Positions 21,460 to 30,000 of a DNA stretch of 35,188 nucleotides are shown one piece after another; within the stretch, counting starts at the first letter, position 1; the number at the start of each line of letters is the position of its first letter. The translations under genes and the position numbers were made by a program. Below the pieces are notes generated by a model, which had not been told where the DNA came from, ran no database searches, and saw nothing but the letters and a program-made list of their open reading frames with translations. Source of the stretch: an uncultured Eubacteriales bacterium (GTDB taxonomy: Bacteria; Bacillota; Clostridia; Oscillospirales; CAG-272); assembly GCA_934378145.1 (NCBI GenBank), contig CAKXXW010000017.1, positions 1 through 35,188 of the forward strand, given 5' to 3'.

Positions 21460-22040
21460 TGCAGTTCCTCCACATAGCACCACGACTGCGGGGGGCGGGT
21501 AAGCGGTTTTCTGCGATATACCCCGCACCATCTCCTGTATCCGTTCACATCGTCGCTGTCGAAAAGATAGTGCTCGCAACTCGCACAGCGTTTTTCGTCT
21601 ACCATGCAAAAAGACGCAAACTCGCTCAACTCCCGCGGCCTGTCGTAGATTTTGAGGTCGGAGATGTGCCAAGCGTAACAATACTTTCCGTTCGCGTATT
21701 CGCGCAATTCCTCTTCCGTCAGGCATGCCATCCCAACAAGTTGCTTTTCGATCTCATGAAGCCCACCGCGTAACAGACGCCACTCGTCTGTGCAAACATT
21801 GTAGAGCGGCGTTATGCAATCGCACACAAACTCGCCGATGACCTGTCCGCGCCCCGTGTAAATCACATGACCGTCCTCGTCAACGAAGGTCGGCATATCC
21901 GACCGCGCTTTTGTCTCGTATATGTAGCACTTGAACGGTGTCTCAATCTTCGGGCGTGTTCGCCTAACCTCAATCGTTTTCTTGCCGCTTTCGATGAGTT
22001 CGCACCACTTCGGTCGGATTGATAACATAACTGCTTTCAT
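21456..22040 (-). CDS. ASCH-domain protein
   Basis: The 194-residue protein begins with the ASCH (PUA-like) pattern MLSIRPKWCELIESGKKTIE followed by VRRTRP, which forms an RNA- or nucleotide-binding pocket. The C-terminal 60 residues contain several Cys residues (CMVDEKRCASCEHYLF) that may bind zinc. ASCH proteins occur in phages beside nucleic-acid enzymes, with unknown target. The stop codon overlaps the methylase start. Confidence 0.8.
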   Translation of the reverse strand: MKAVMLSIRPKWCELIESGKKTIEVRRTRPKIETPFKCYIYETKARSDMPTFVDEDGHVIYTGRGQVIGEFVCDCITPLYNVCTDEWRLLRGGLHEIEKQLVGMACLTEEELREYANGKYCYAWHISDLKIYDRPRELSEFASFCMVDEKRCASCEHYLFDSDDVNGYRRWCGVYRRKPLTRPPQSWCYVEELQ

Positions 22041-22388
22041 TCAAATAAGCCTCCCTACAACAAAATTAGATTCACTCAATAACTTTGTACTCCATTCATA
22101 TGGGTTACGGAAAATATCGCAAATGTATTCTATTATCTCTTCCATGTATTCATGTCCGTGATTATCCTCCGAAAACCAATTTACCATATATCTGTCCATC
22201 AGCATCTTCAAAAACTGCAATTCGTCGGAACTATCATCGGGATAAATAGAAGAAGTGCTTGGTACAACAGCATAAAGCCTCCTAGAATTTCTCCACTGCC
22301 ATTCAACGCGTACAAGCGTTTCGGTGTATTGAACATCCCAAATGATTATATTTCTCCATACAAGGAGAGGTTCGTCATCATTTCTCAT
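22041..22388 (-). CDS. Hypothetical early-operon protein
   Basis: This 115-residue acidic protein has a Trp-rich front (LLVWRNIIIWDVQYTETLVR, then WQWRNSRRL) and a helical acidic C-terminal half. It starts behind GGAGG and overlaps the YopX gene end by 11 bases. No motif is recognised. Confidence 0.6.
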   Translation of the reverse strand: MRNDDEPLLVWRNIIIWDVQYTETLVRVEWQWRNSRRLYAVVPSTSSIYPDDSSDELQFLKMLMDRYMVNWFSEDNHGHEYMEEIIEYICDIFRNPYEWSTKLLSESNFVVGRLI

Positions 22389-22761
22389 TTCGTTCTCCCT
22401 CCATCAACTCGGGGTCGTCGTAAATGTTTCCGATGACCTCAATTTGCTTTAAGTCTTGATAGTGGCCGAAAGGCAACGTCTCTGTCTTTGAATAAACCAA
22501 CCCGAAATACGCTGTTCCATTTCTCTGTTCAAAAACTACCTCATGAATTGTATCTCCGTACCTTACAATGTCCCCCTCAAAAATCATCTTGCCGTTCTTA
22601 TCGGTCAAGCCCGTGTACTGCCCGACTGTTTCCATGTCCACTTCGTGCATACCGTCATCCCCAAAAAGCCAGCAGCTCGACTCCCCGTATCTCGTCATCG
22701 ATCGACTTTCAATCCATTCACCGGTTTCAAGTCGTTTCCCACGGAAAATATAGTCCCTCAT
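22378..22761 (-). CDS. YopX family protein
   Basis: This 127-residue protein has the YopX pattern: a start IFRGKRLETGEWIESRSM, the central VGQYTGLTDKNGKMIFEGDI, and the end IEVIGNIYDDPEL. YopX proteins are common in early regions of Bacillota phages, form beta barrels and have no established function. The ATG overlaps the upstream stop by 4 bases. Confidence 0.9.
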   Translation of the reverse strand: MRDYIFRGKRLETGEWIESRSMTRYGESSCWLFGDDGMHEVDMETVGQYTGLTDKNGKMIFEGDIVRYGDTIHEVVFEQRNGTAYFGLVYSKTETLPFGHYQDLKQIEVIGNIYDDPELMEGERNEK

Positions 22762-22943
22762 TTCTCCTCGCCATCCTCCTCTCCGTCCTTGTAATAGACA
22801 CCCTCTATTCTGTCAACCAAAAGGGTGAGTTCGTGTCCGCTCGGCATCAAGGCGCGGAACACTCCGTTTTCCGCGTTTTGGAGGTGGATTACTCCGCGAA
22901 TAAATACCTCATTTCCCTCTCTGTTCTGATAGTGGATTGTCAT
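22758..22943 (-). CDS. Small beta-rich early protein
   Basis: This 61-residue protein starts behind AGGAGG, and its stop overlaps the YopX start (ATGA). It is beta-rich with an acidic end (GEEDGEEK). The function is unknown; it is kept as a gene because of its strong site and tight coupling. Confidence 0.6.
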   Translation of the reverse strand: MTIHYQNREGNEVFIRGVIHLQNAENGVFRALMPSGHELTLLVDRIEGVYYKDGEEDGEEK

Positions 22944-23203
22944 TGTTTATCCTCCTCATATTTCCAGCAAGCCGTGTCTTTCAACCGAATGTCCGTTGCC
23001 TGACTGCCACTGACAATCCACAACTCGCATTTGAAATATCTCCTGCCATGATAGTCACGAATAAGCAGATGCTTACAGGTCTTGCAGGTCTTTCCAGAAA
23101 CGGTGCCATGTAATTCCTGCATCCGTTTGTACCGCCTCCCGCTGGCGCGGTGCTGTTCTTTCGTTTCGGATTCTCCTCCGAAAATATCAAGTTGTTTGCT
23201 CAT
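22940..23203 (-). CDS. Cys-rich zinc-binding-like early protein
   Basis: Start 23203 is taken as the internal ATG (MSKQLDIFGGE), 87 residues. The core CKTCKHLL, KCELW, TACWKYE has four or five Cys spaced like a zinc ribbon, a design frequent in Bacillota phage early operons. It overlaps both neighbours. The function is unknown. Confidence 0.6.
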   Translation of the reverse strand: MSKQLDIFGGESETKEQHRASGRRYKRMQELHGTVSGKTCKTCKHLLIRDYHGRRYFKCELWIVSGSQATDIRLKDTACWKYEEDKQ

Positions 23204-23489
23204 GTTCACCGTCCATCTTTGCGCCGCATCTTCCACAATACATCAAATTTTCATAAATGACATGATTGCGCGTGTCTTGATAGCCACAACAAGAACATTT
23301 TACAAGGTCATCAAACATTCCCCATACCTTCCATTTCCCATGCTTCACTTCCTGCACATCCGCGGTCGCTTGTCCTTCGATAAACGAAACAATCCAATCC
23401 GCATTATAAGAATTGAGCAAGGTGTTTTCATTCCCATGCAATTCTTCAAACCGTTTTATTGCGGCATCAGCGTCAATATATCTGCTCAT
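23187..23489 (-). CDS. Zinc-ribbon early protein
   Basis: This 100-residue protein starts at ATG 23489, overlapping the methyltransferase stop (ATGA). The front SRYIDADAAIKRFEELHG and the end VKCSCCGYQD, then YCGRCGAKMDG, match a widespread short phage family with one C-x-x-C pair per strand of a zinc ribbon. Role unknown. Confidence 0.7.
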   Translation of the reverse strand: MSRYIDADAAIKRFEELHGNENTLLNSYNADWIVSFIEGQATADVQEVKHGKWKVWGMFDDLVKCSCCGYQDTRNHVIYENLMYCGRCGAKMDGEHEQTT

Positions 23490-25195
23490 ACTGCCTCCGC
23501 CTCCTGTCTTTGACATTCTTCCGGGAGATTGGCGCGGACAAGTGCCGCCGGAACCGGTGGTGTGACCGCATTCCCGCATCGGGCGACCTGTTCTTTCTTC
23601 GGGTACGGATGACCGTCTGCGTCATGATCAATGATGTAGTCCTCCGGGAACCCCTGCGCGCGGAACAGCTCACGCGGCTGCAGCATCCGCATCCGGATGT
23701 CTGTGATGATGTACTGCTCTCCGTGGATGGTGACCAGAGCGAACCGATCTTTTGTTGTAACCGTGTCGAGCGGTTCTTCCACGGACTTGGCGATGCCGCC
23801 GGTGGAGAAATACTTGATCAGGAACGCCTGAACCTCGGCGTGGTGTCCTCCGCCGCTCGTGACGGTGGTCAGAGGCTCATCGACAGCTTGACCGTCCTGG
23901 TGATTCCGCAGGTGCATGATATGCGCGGTTACAAGGCTGTTGTGATCCCGGGCGGTAACGGTATCAAGCGGGGCATTTGCCGCGCTGCCTGCGCCCGTAT
24001 ATCCTCCTGCGTAGTTCTCCATGACGTGCGCAACGGACAGCGCGTATCGTGGAGAGGTGTCAATCGTCATCAGGGGCTCGTCCGTTTTCTGCCCGCGCAC
24101 TTCGTCTTTTCCGGTCTCGCTATGATATTGGATAAGCGTCGGGGAAACGAGATAGTTGCGGTTTCCTGTTGTAACGGTAGGGAGGGGTGTCTCGGCGCTC
24201 GCGCCGACGTTGTTTGTGTTGTTGCACATGATCGTCGGCATGACCACGCCGCATCCGTTCTTTGCCGTAATAGTTCCGAGCGGCTCATCCGTACTCTGTC
24301 CTCTGAAGCCTTCGCCGGAATGGTTGACGGTCACAATGAACGGTTCGGGGTTGTCAATTACGAATTTTTGAATACCTCGCGCGATCCTCCGCATTGTGTT
24401 TTCCGCGAGTGGCTTTTCTCGGTCGAAGATGCTTTGTGCGGGTATCGACCAGTCAATACACTCGGCGGCAGTATGGTACGGAAGTTTACGCCCGGACTTC
24501 ACGGCGGCGCTGTTTTTCGGCGCGTGTGTTGCCTCGGGGAAAACGATCGGACGACCGTCACAACGGGCAATCATGTAAAATCGAGTGCGCGTCGTCGGTG
24601 CGCCGTAGTCACAAGATTTAAGGATCCTGTACTCCAGTTTATAGCCAAGCCCGCGGCGGAGCCGGAGCGCATCCTCGGAATCCGGGTCGATTGCCAGAGC
24701 ATCGCACATCTCTTGGTACGCAGGATGTGTCCCCGGAATCCCCGTTGTCAGTGCAAGGACAAATCCCTTGAAGGTCTCACCGGCACACTCCTTGATAGGT
24801 TTGCCGTCATCACCAAGTGGCCCCCATGTCCTGATCTCCGGCACATTCTCAAGCATGATGACCTTCGGGCGCACCTTGTATGCCCACTTGACAGAGACCC
24901 AAGCAAGACCGCGAATGTGCTTGTCTACGGGTTTTCCGCCTTTGGCACGGGAGAAGTGCTTGCAATCCGGAGAAAACCATGCCAGCGCGACGGGATTTCC
25001 GGCGCACGCCTCCACAGGGTTAACCTCCCATACGTCCTCGCAGTAATGCTTTGTCGCCGGGTGATTTGCCCGGTGCATCGCTATGGCATCCGGGTCGTGG
25101 TTGATGGCAATGTCGACGCTTCGCCCGATTGCCATTTCGATGCCGGTGGATGCACCTCCGCCGCCCGCGAAATTATCGACAAACAAGTGTTTCAT
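23486..25195 (-). CDS. C5 cytosine-specific DNA methyltransferase with repeat-rich target region
   Basis: This 569-residue enzyme transfers a methyl group from AdoMet to cytosine C5. Motif I is FAGGGGASTG (9-18), motif IV carries the catalytic Cys78 in SPDCKHFS instead of the usual PPCQ, motif VI is ENV (116-118), motif VIII is RTRFY (203-207), and motif X is near QVARCGNAVTPP (536-547). Between about 298 and 490 there are six degenerate copies of a module of about 30 residues (DEPLGTITAKNG; ETPLPTVTTGNR; DEPLMTIDTSPR; NAPLDTVTARDH; DEPLTTVTSGGG; EEPLDTVTTKDR), each ending in a beta strand. These occupy the target-recognition region. It has no partner nuclease and probably protects phage DNA. 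Confidence 0.92.
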   Translation of the reverse strand: MKHLFVDNFAGGGGASTGIEMAIGRSVDIAINHDPDAIAMHRANHPATKHYCEDVWEVNPVEACAGNPVALAWFSPDCKHFSRAKGGKPVDKHIRGLAWVSVKWAYKVRPKVIMLENVPEIRTWGPLGDDGKPIKECAGETFKGFVLALTTGIPGTHPAYQEMCDALAIDPDSEDALRLRRGLGYKLEYRILKSCDYGAPTTRTRFYMIARCDGRPIVFPEATHAPKNSAAVKSGRKLPYHTAAECIDWSIPAQSIFDREKPLAENTMRRIARGIQKFVIDNPEPFIVTVNHSGEGFRGQSTDEPLGTITAKNGCGVVMPTIMCNNTNNVGASAETPLPTVTTGNRNYLVSPTLIQYHSETGKDEVRGQKTDEPLMTIDTSPRYALSVAHVMENYAGGYTGAGSAANAPLDTVTARDHNSLVTAHIMHLRNHQDGQAVDEPLTTVTSGGGHHAEVQAFLIKYFSTGGIAKSVEEPLDTVTTKDRFALVTIHGEQYIITDIRMRMLQPRELFRAQGFPEDYIIDHDADGHPYPKKEQVARCGNAVTPPVPAALVRANLPEECQRQEAEAV

Positions 25196-25485
25196 TCCCC
25201 GTCCTCCTCCGTGAGCGGTTTGAGCCCGAGTTTCTTCCCGATCTCTCCGGCAATTTTGTGAAGGATACGACCCTTTACTTTGTCAAGTGCTTCGCAAGAG
25301 TTCAACAGGTTTTTCGCGCTTATGCCGCGCTTAATAAATACTCCACTTGCAAAGCTGTCCTGATTTTCGTTTGCGTTTTGCAAAACAGCGACGATTGCCA
25401 AAGGCGTGATTTCATCGGTGAGGGTCTCCCCTGTTTCCAGATCCTTGACCGTCACCCGGAATGCCTTGATTGTTGCTTCTGCCAT
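25192..25485 (-). CDS. Hypothetical early-operon protein
   Basis: This 97-residue protein starts behind AGGAGG and overlaps the methyltransferase start. It is mixed alpha/beta (FRVTVKDLETGETLTDEITP). No motif is recognised. It lies between the replication gene and the methyltransferase and could be a DNA-associated accessory. Confidence 0.55.
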   Translation of the reverse strand: MAEATIKAFRVTVKDLETGETLTDEITPLAIVAVLQNANENQDSFASGVFIKRGISAKNLLNSCEALDKVKGRILHKIAGEIGKKLGLKPLTEEDGE

Positions 25486-25503
25486 ATATCTCTTGTCCTC
25501 CTG

Positions 25504-26364
25504 TTATTGTTCGTTATGATAAGATTTACGGAGTGCCGCTTCCATGAAACTGTCCGTGTCAAAGGACTGCGGTTTCCTGCCTGTCATCTGTGTTTCACGC
25601 TTTTGCCGCTCGCTGAATTCCCGCCGTGCCTTTGGCACCTTGGCGATCCATAGGTCCGCCTTTTGCTCCCATGCCGGGAGGCAAGACCAGCCGCGCGCCT
25701 CGTTATACCGTAGGAACTCCGTGATCTCTATCGGGTCGGTAACACCGCGCGCCGCGAAGTACGCCCGCACCTCCTCGACACTCGGAGCCTGTGGCTCACC
25801 CCCGCGCACGGGCGCGGATAGTGTGTGTGTTATATTTTCACTTTTACTTTTACTTTGCGGTAAAATGTCCGCATTTTTGCTTATAATGTCAACATCATTT
25901 CGTAAAATGCTTTCATTTTGTAAAAAACGATAGACCGGGCTATCCGCGCCGAGTTTCTCCATTTCTTCTTTTGAAAGAAGCCACTTGTCGCGGTCGACCT
26001 CGATGTTATTTCGTCGTTTCGTTGCTAGATAAAACTGCACCTGCACGCGGTGCGCTGTGATAATTTCGCCAGATGCGCAACGGGACAACAATCCCTGTTC
26101 GATACAAAACTCAATCACTGCACGCACAACATCTTCGGTCGGAGCGTATTTACCGTTTACATCATCCGCGATATCATAGATGAAATTCTCGTCCAAAATC
26201 GCGTAGTAGCCATTGGTTTCATACATTTTGCAGATGGTTGCAAGGTATATAACAACACCGTTGCAACCATACTGCCGCCGTAGTCTTTTGATTTTTACAT
26301 CCCGCAGAAAGTCAGAGTCAAAGGCGAAGAAATCCACCTGATACTTCGACCATCCTTTGGGCAT
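25504..26364 (-). CDS. Replisome organizer / Lin1244-Lin1753-like replication protein
   Basis: This 286-residue protein has an N-terminal winged-helix-like domain (1-110) of the DUF4373 kind: FFAFDSDFLRDVKIKRLRRQ, then GCNGVVIYLATICKMYETNG. The middle is low-complexity, and a C-terminal helical region (about 190-260, VRAYFAARGVTDPIEITEFL) resembles the domain that recruits helicase loader. Such proteins bind the phage origin. No helicase or DnaC-like gene is seen, so host factors may be used. Confidence 0.8.
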   Translation of the reverse strand: MPKGWSKYQVDFFAFDSDFLRDVKIKRLRRQYGCNGVVIYLATICKMYETNGYYAILDENFIYDIADDVNGKYAPTEDVVRAVIEFCIEQGLLSRCASGEIITAHRVQVQFYLATKRRNNIEVDRDKWLLSKEEMEKLGADSPVYRFLQNESILRNDVDIISKNADILPQSKSKSENITHTLSAPVRGGEPQAPSVEEVRAYFAARGVTDPIEITEFLRYNEARGWSCLPAWEQKADLWIAKVPKARREFSERQKRETQMTGRKPQSFDTDSFMEAALRKSYHNEQ

Positions 26365-26367
26365 AAT

Positions 26368-27534
26368 TTACGCCTCCGTTTCTGTGGTCATTTGACACAA
26401 GGGGTTGGATTCCGGTCTCCATTGAACATCTATGTAATCCAATACTCTTGACCACCCAAAATAGTTACCGCTTTCATCCTTACAGCACCGATACATTAGA
26501 TACTCCCACTCTGCTTTGTTTGATAAATAAAGTCTGTCAAATCGATTTGGACGCTTTTCAAGATGAATACCAAAACCACACATAGAACAACCCGTCCGCT
26601 GAGCTTTGGTGGTGTATAGATTACCGTTTTCATCGGTTGCTATCGTTCCGTAGGCTTCCGGAATGATCGTTTCGATTTCGCTTTCCCCGAATTCCCGCCA
26701 ATGTGCGTGGTAATACGCATCCATTTCAAGAGCCAGGCGCAGAATGTCCTGCCGGTTGAAGATTGCAAACGGCGCACTTCTCTGCGTTCCCTTTGTCCAG
26801 TAGTTGCACCCGTTCACCATCAACGCTTTTTCGCGCCTTCCGCCTTCGGAAGCCATAAGCCCAACGAACGGGACACTGTTGTGCTCCTTTGCCCACAGAT
26901 CACAAGGTCTCTCTTTTAGGTAGTAGCAGCATTTTGCGGAGACTTTGAAATTGGGTGTCCGGTAGTTCACCCCCTCGTTATCGTTTTCGTAGCCGCCGAA
27001 CTTTTCCAACCACTTCCGGGAAAGTTGCATCCTTGTGTTTTTACGGTTTCCGCCGTATGCCCCGGTTTCTCCCGTAATAATCGCGTGACGTACCGTTGCA
27101 TTCTTTTCGGTTGGATTTTGTAATAACTCAATTTTCGCGGCGATTTCTTTTGACAAGACGGGAAAACCAAACTCTTGAATAACGGATGCCTTCGTCCACG
27201 GTTTACCGTCATCCCGTTTGATAGGACTTACGGAGATAATTCCCAGCGCCTTATGGACGACTTGATTCCCGCGATCTTCAAGATAAGATGCCGATACGCC
27301 TGGGCAACGTATCCCGATGGAATGTAAGAAAAGGAATAAGGTGATGCTGTCAAGACCTCCGACTGACACATAGTAGTTCTTATCGTGCTGATCACACATG
27401 GATACAAATTCGTGCGCTCTAACCGCCGCATATTTTTTCTTCATCTCGTATGGCAGCCGCTGCTTTGCAATGAACGATGCACGTTTTACATCTGCTCCAA
27501 TGCGTTTATTTCTCTCAATAATTGATTCTGCCAT
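26368..27534 (-). CDS. PAPS reductase / PP-loop family protein
   Basis: This 388-residue protein has a PP-loop in YYVSVGGLDSITLFLF (about residues 54-69), the nucleotide-binding loop SGGxDS of ATP pyrophosphatases. The later CxxC in RTGCSMCGFGI (about 317-327) may hold a cluster or zinc. Phage members of this family are common next to DNA-modifying genes, and some relatives (DndC, sulfurtransferases) modify DNA or RNA. The protein keeps a Gly for Ser change in the first loop position (SVGG). Substrate unknown; it may modify phage nucleic acid or act in sulfur metabolism. Confidence 0.8.
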   Translation of the reverse strand: MAESIIERNKRIGADVKRASFIAKQRLPYEMKKKYAAVRAHEFVSMCDQHDKNYYVSVGGLDSITLFLFLHSIGIRCPGVSASYLEDRGNQVVHKALGIISVSPIKRDDGKPWTKASVIQEFGFPVLSKEIAAKIELLQNPTEKNATVRHAIITGETGAYGGNRKNTRMQLSRKWLEKFGGYENDNEGVNYRTPNFKVSAKCCYYLKERPCDLWAKEHNSVPFVGLMASEGGRREKALMVNGCNYWTKGTQRSAPFAIFNRQDILRLALEMDAYYHAHWREFGESEIETIIPEAYGTIATDENGNLYTTKAQRTGCSMCGFGIHLEKRPNRFDRLYLSNKAEWEYLMYRCCKDESGNYFGWSRVLDYIDVQWRPESNPLCQMTTETEA

Positions 27535-28359
27535 TTACGCCTCCGTCTGCTCGTCCGGCGTATCGTTTGTGACTTCGCCGGTCTCGTCGTCGATGGTGTA
27601 GTCCTCTGCCGGGACCTCGTACATATCCTCCGCGATCTCCGTCTTGATCGTCGCGTCCTGCGCGACGGCGCGGGCAAAATCGCTCTTGAGCGGAGCGTAT
27701 TTGAGGCATCGCTTCAGCACGGTCTTTTTCGCCATTTCGTCGAAGTTCGTTTTCCACGGAGACGATGAGGAGGCATACGCTTTGCTGTACTTGATCGCGT
27801 GCTGACGGACATCCTCGACAGACATGACCTCGAAACCGTAGCCGCCGCTCTTGGTCTGGAACACCGCGTAGTAGAAAACAGGCTCTCCACGGTCTGTCTT
27901 TGCCGGAACATGATGCAGGGTCGGAGACAGCCCGAAGGAATACTCGAACTCGTCGTTTGCGTACACCGTGTGTGCCTGGACGATCGTCACCTCGCCGGAG
28001 CGGTACGCCAGATCTAGGAGCCCCTTGTAACCGAGTTGGAACTGACATTCCAGGGTGCCGTGGTTTTTGTACGGGATCAGGTACGCCTGCCCGAGCGGCG
28101 TATTAGGCTCCATGCCGAGCTGCGCGGCGGTCATCATCGCACCGATGAACGATTTCGGCTTGCACTGCAACAGCGTGCGGTTGTTCGACAGCGCCGTGGT
28201 GACCATACGGGTGAAACGCTCCGGCGTAATGACCGAGGGGAGCGCCTTTGCGATCTCCGGCGCCATATCCCGCACATAGTCCAGCATGGGCTTCGGCTTT
28301 TTCTCCTGCGACTGTACCGCGCTGTTCTGCGCGGCGGTTGAAATGATGTTCTTTTCCAT
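27535..28359 (-). CDS. recT: RecT single-strand annealing protein
   Basis: This 274-residue protein has the RecT core: LSNNRTLLQCKPKSFIGAMM, then AAQLGMEPNTPLGQAYLIPY, then FQLGYKGLLDLAYRSGEV. RecT binds single-stranded DNA produced by the partner nuclease and anneals it. The C-terminal 40 residues are acidic and variable. The partner YqaJ exonuclease gene lies 3 bases upstream, giving a complete phage recombination pair. Confidence 0.95.
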   Translation of the reverse strand: MEKNIISTAAQNSAVQSQEKKPKPMLDYVRDMAPEIAKALPSVITPERFTRMVTTALSNNRTLLQCKPKSFIGAMMTAAQLGMEPNTPLGQAYLIPYKNHGTLECQFQLGYKGLLDLAYRSGEVTIVQAHTVYANDEFEYSFGLSPTLHHVPAKTDRGEPVFYYAVFQTKSGGYGFEVMSVEDVRQHAIKYSKAYASSSSPWKTNFDEMAKKTVLKRCLKYAPLKSDFARAVAQDATIKTEIAEDMYEVPAEDYTIDDETGEVTNDTPDEQTEA

Positions 28360-28362
28360 GGC

Positions 28363-29364
28363 TTAAATCTCCTTTGTAATGACCCTGAAAGGTCTTGATT
28401 GTGATTTGGTGTAGTAGGGTGTTAGGTCCATCCCGGGGTGATCCTTGGCAAACGCCTTGGCGTCAAATCTGCGGCTCTCCTGCGTTTTCCAGGTGACCGT
28501 GGTCGTTGTATTCGCTCCGATAAGTACGCCGCGGGGAGCCGTCTCCATGAACGCCTTGATGGCGTTCTCCGCTTCGGTGATCTCTGCCTCAATGCGCTCC
28601 TTCTGTTCTTTCAGCTCTGCGCGTGCCGTGAGCTTGTCCGCAACAGCTGTCAGGTCGATTTCTTCTGCCGCGTCGTCGCTCTCCGCGAAAATGGTCTCGA
28701 TCGTCTCCGCGGTACTCTCGCTTCCGTCCACCGGAGGCGGGGTCTTGGTCTCGACGTACTGCTCCCAGAACTGCGCCGCGAAGGCTTTGAGACTGTCAAA
28801 TTCCTCCGCACCCACATAAACGGATCCCGCGCACCACTCCGGCACTTCGTCGTCCGGCACCGTCGTTACCTGATAAACCTTGAATTCCCGACCGAGGACC
28901 AGCACGGCAAGGTACCACCGCTTGCAGCCGGTCACGGCAAGGTAAGTCACGCATTGGGTGTAGTAGGATGCCGGGAACTCTGCCCCGCGGAACCGTGAGG
29001 TGTTGAGAGCCGACGCCGTCTTACATTCAAGCCCGGCGTCCTCGCCGACAATATCCCGGTCGATGTTCGCGTGGAGATGCGGGAAATCGTCGTTCCGCAG
29101 GATTGCGTTGACCCGGCGCACCTTTTTCCCGGTGAGCTCCGAGAACCGCTCCGCGACGTATTCCTCGAGGTCGCGCCCCTGCCGCATGGCTTCGTTGTCC
29201 GGCTCCTCCGGCGTGAGCCCCGTTTTCTCCGCCCATACGGCGTACGGAGACCGCCACTTGCAGAGCCCGAGCGCCGAGCCGATGTCCGACCCGCCGAGGC
29301 TCTTTCGACGTTCTGCGAGCCACTCCTCGCGGGTCCAGTCTTTGATGTAAGTCCTGTGTATCAT
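28363..29364 (-). CDS. YqaJ viral recombinase / exonuclease
   Basis: The start at 29364 has AAGGAG before it; the longer frame to 29442 lacks a site. The 333-residue product has the lambda-exonuclease/YqaJ fold: AERRKSLGGSDIGSALGLCK, YAVWAEKTGL, GRDLEEYVAERFSELTGKKV, and the metal-site stretch HANIDRDI then AGLECKTAS (Asp, Glu, Lys). The C-terminal part is a coiled coil. It trims double-stranded DNA for RecT. It is the first of the recombination pair after a 116-base gap that contains a hairpin (29414-29468). Confidence 0.9.
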   Translation of the reverse strand: MIHRTYIKDWTREEWLAERRKSLGGSDIGSALGLCKWRSPYAVWAEKTGLTPEEPDNEAMRQGRDLEEYVAERFSELTGKKVRRVNAILRNDDFPHLHANIDRDIVGEDAGLECKTASALNTSRFRGAEFPASYYTQCVTYLAVTGCKRWYLAVLVLGREFKVYQVTTVPDDEVPEWCAGSVYVGAEEFDSLKAFAAQFWEQYVETKTPPPVDGSESTAETIETIFAESDDAAEEIDLTAVADKLTARAELKEQKERIEAEITEAENAIKAFMETAPRGVLIGANTTTTVTWKTQESRRFDAKAFAKDHPGMDLTPYYTKSQSRPFRVITKEI

Positions 29365-29413
29365 CTTTTTCTCCTTGAAAGTATTGATTTTTGAATTTGA
29401 TTGTGCTACCATC

Positions 29414-29468
29414 AAAGACAAGGTTTCAGTCCACTCACCCATAGGGAGAGAGACGACACCTTGTCTTT
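29414..29468. repeat. Long imperfect hairpin between early genes
   Basis: AAAGACAAGGT (29414-29424) and ACCTTGTCTTT (29458-29468) form a perfect 11-bp stem. Inside it, CTCACCC (29434-29440) pairs with GGGAGAG (29444-29450) with one A-A mismatch. The plus strand is followed by more T, giving a terminator shape for rightward RNA; leftward it lacks a T-run. It may be an RNA processing or stability element between early genes. Confidence 0.5.
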
Positions 29469-29480
29469 TTTGGCTGGGGA

Positions 29481-29744
29481 TTACCGCGCTTTGGTCGGCA
29501 GGGGTAATCCCTCTTTTTTTGTGCCCTTTTTCGGGAACATCTCGATGACGATGAACAGACCGCCCATGCCGGCAGAGGGAGAGATTGTCCTGACCGCGCG
29601 CTCGTCGTAGGTATGATGCCGGAACTCCCGGTCGAACTCCGCGAGCGTGAACTCCGCCTGCGGGATCATGTGTTCGGTGAGCGAGACCGTCACACGGTCA
29701 CGCCGTGTGCATCCGATGGTGCGGAGAAACTCAATAACCTGCAT
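29481..29744 (-). CDS. Hypothetical early protein
   Basis: The start at ATG 29744 (AAAGGAG ahead) gives 87 residues; the longer frame is a shadow. The product is helical at the front (MQVIEFLRTIGCTRRD), then mixed (MGGLFIVIEMFPKKGTKKEG). No motif is seen. The 14-base overlap with the next upstream gene indicates one message. Confidence 0.55.
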   Translation of the reverse strand: MQVIEFLRTIGCTRRDRVTVSLTEHMIPQAEFTLAEFDREFRHHTYDERAVRTISPSAGMGGLFIVIEMFPKKGTKKEGLPLPTKAR

Positions 29745-30000
29745 GAGCGGCTCCTTTCTTCGTGCCGTAGGTGTCCGAGAACGCCCTGGCAAGGATGATG
29801 CAGGTCGAGAGGATCTCATCCTGCTCCCCGCTTGTGAGACCGATGTCCAGCGCCGCCGCGGCGGAGATGCCTTTGAGCGCCTGTCCGAAGAACTTGACCG
29901 CTGCCTGCCGGATAAGCTCCGGGGTATGCTTGTCCACGCATCTCTTGTGCGTAGCCTCTGCGGTCGCCTCCGCCATCTTGATGTACTCGTCTTTTGTCAT
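29731..30000 (-). CDS. Hypothetical helical early protein
   Basis: This 89-residue protein, MTKDEYIKMAEATAEATHKR and onwards, is almost all helix and overlaps both neighbours. No catalytic motif is present. It is kept because it follows a good site (AAAGGAGCACG) and has tight spacing in the operon. Confidence 0.55.
   Translation of the reverse strand: MTKDEYIKMAEATAEATHKRCVDKHTPELIRQAAVKFFGQALKGISAAAALDIGLTSGEQDEILSTCIILARAFSDTYGTKKGAAHAGY

Noticed and set aside
23459..25261. 600-residue plus-strand ORF
   Set aside because: It mirrors the C5 methyltransferase on the opposite strand, has no ribosome site and no family pattern.
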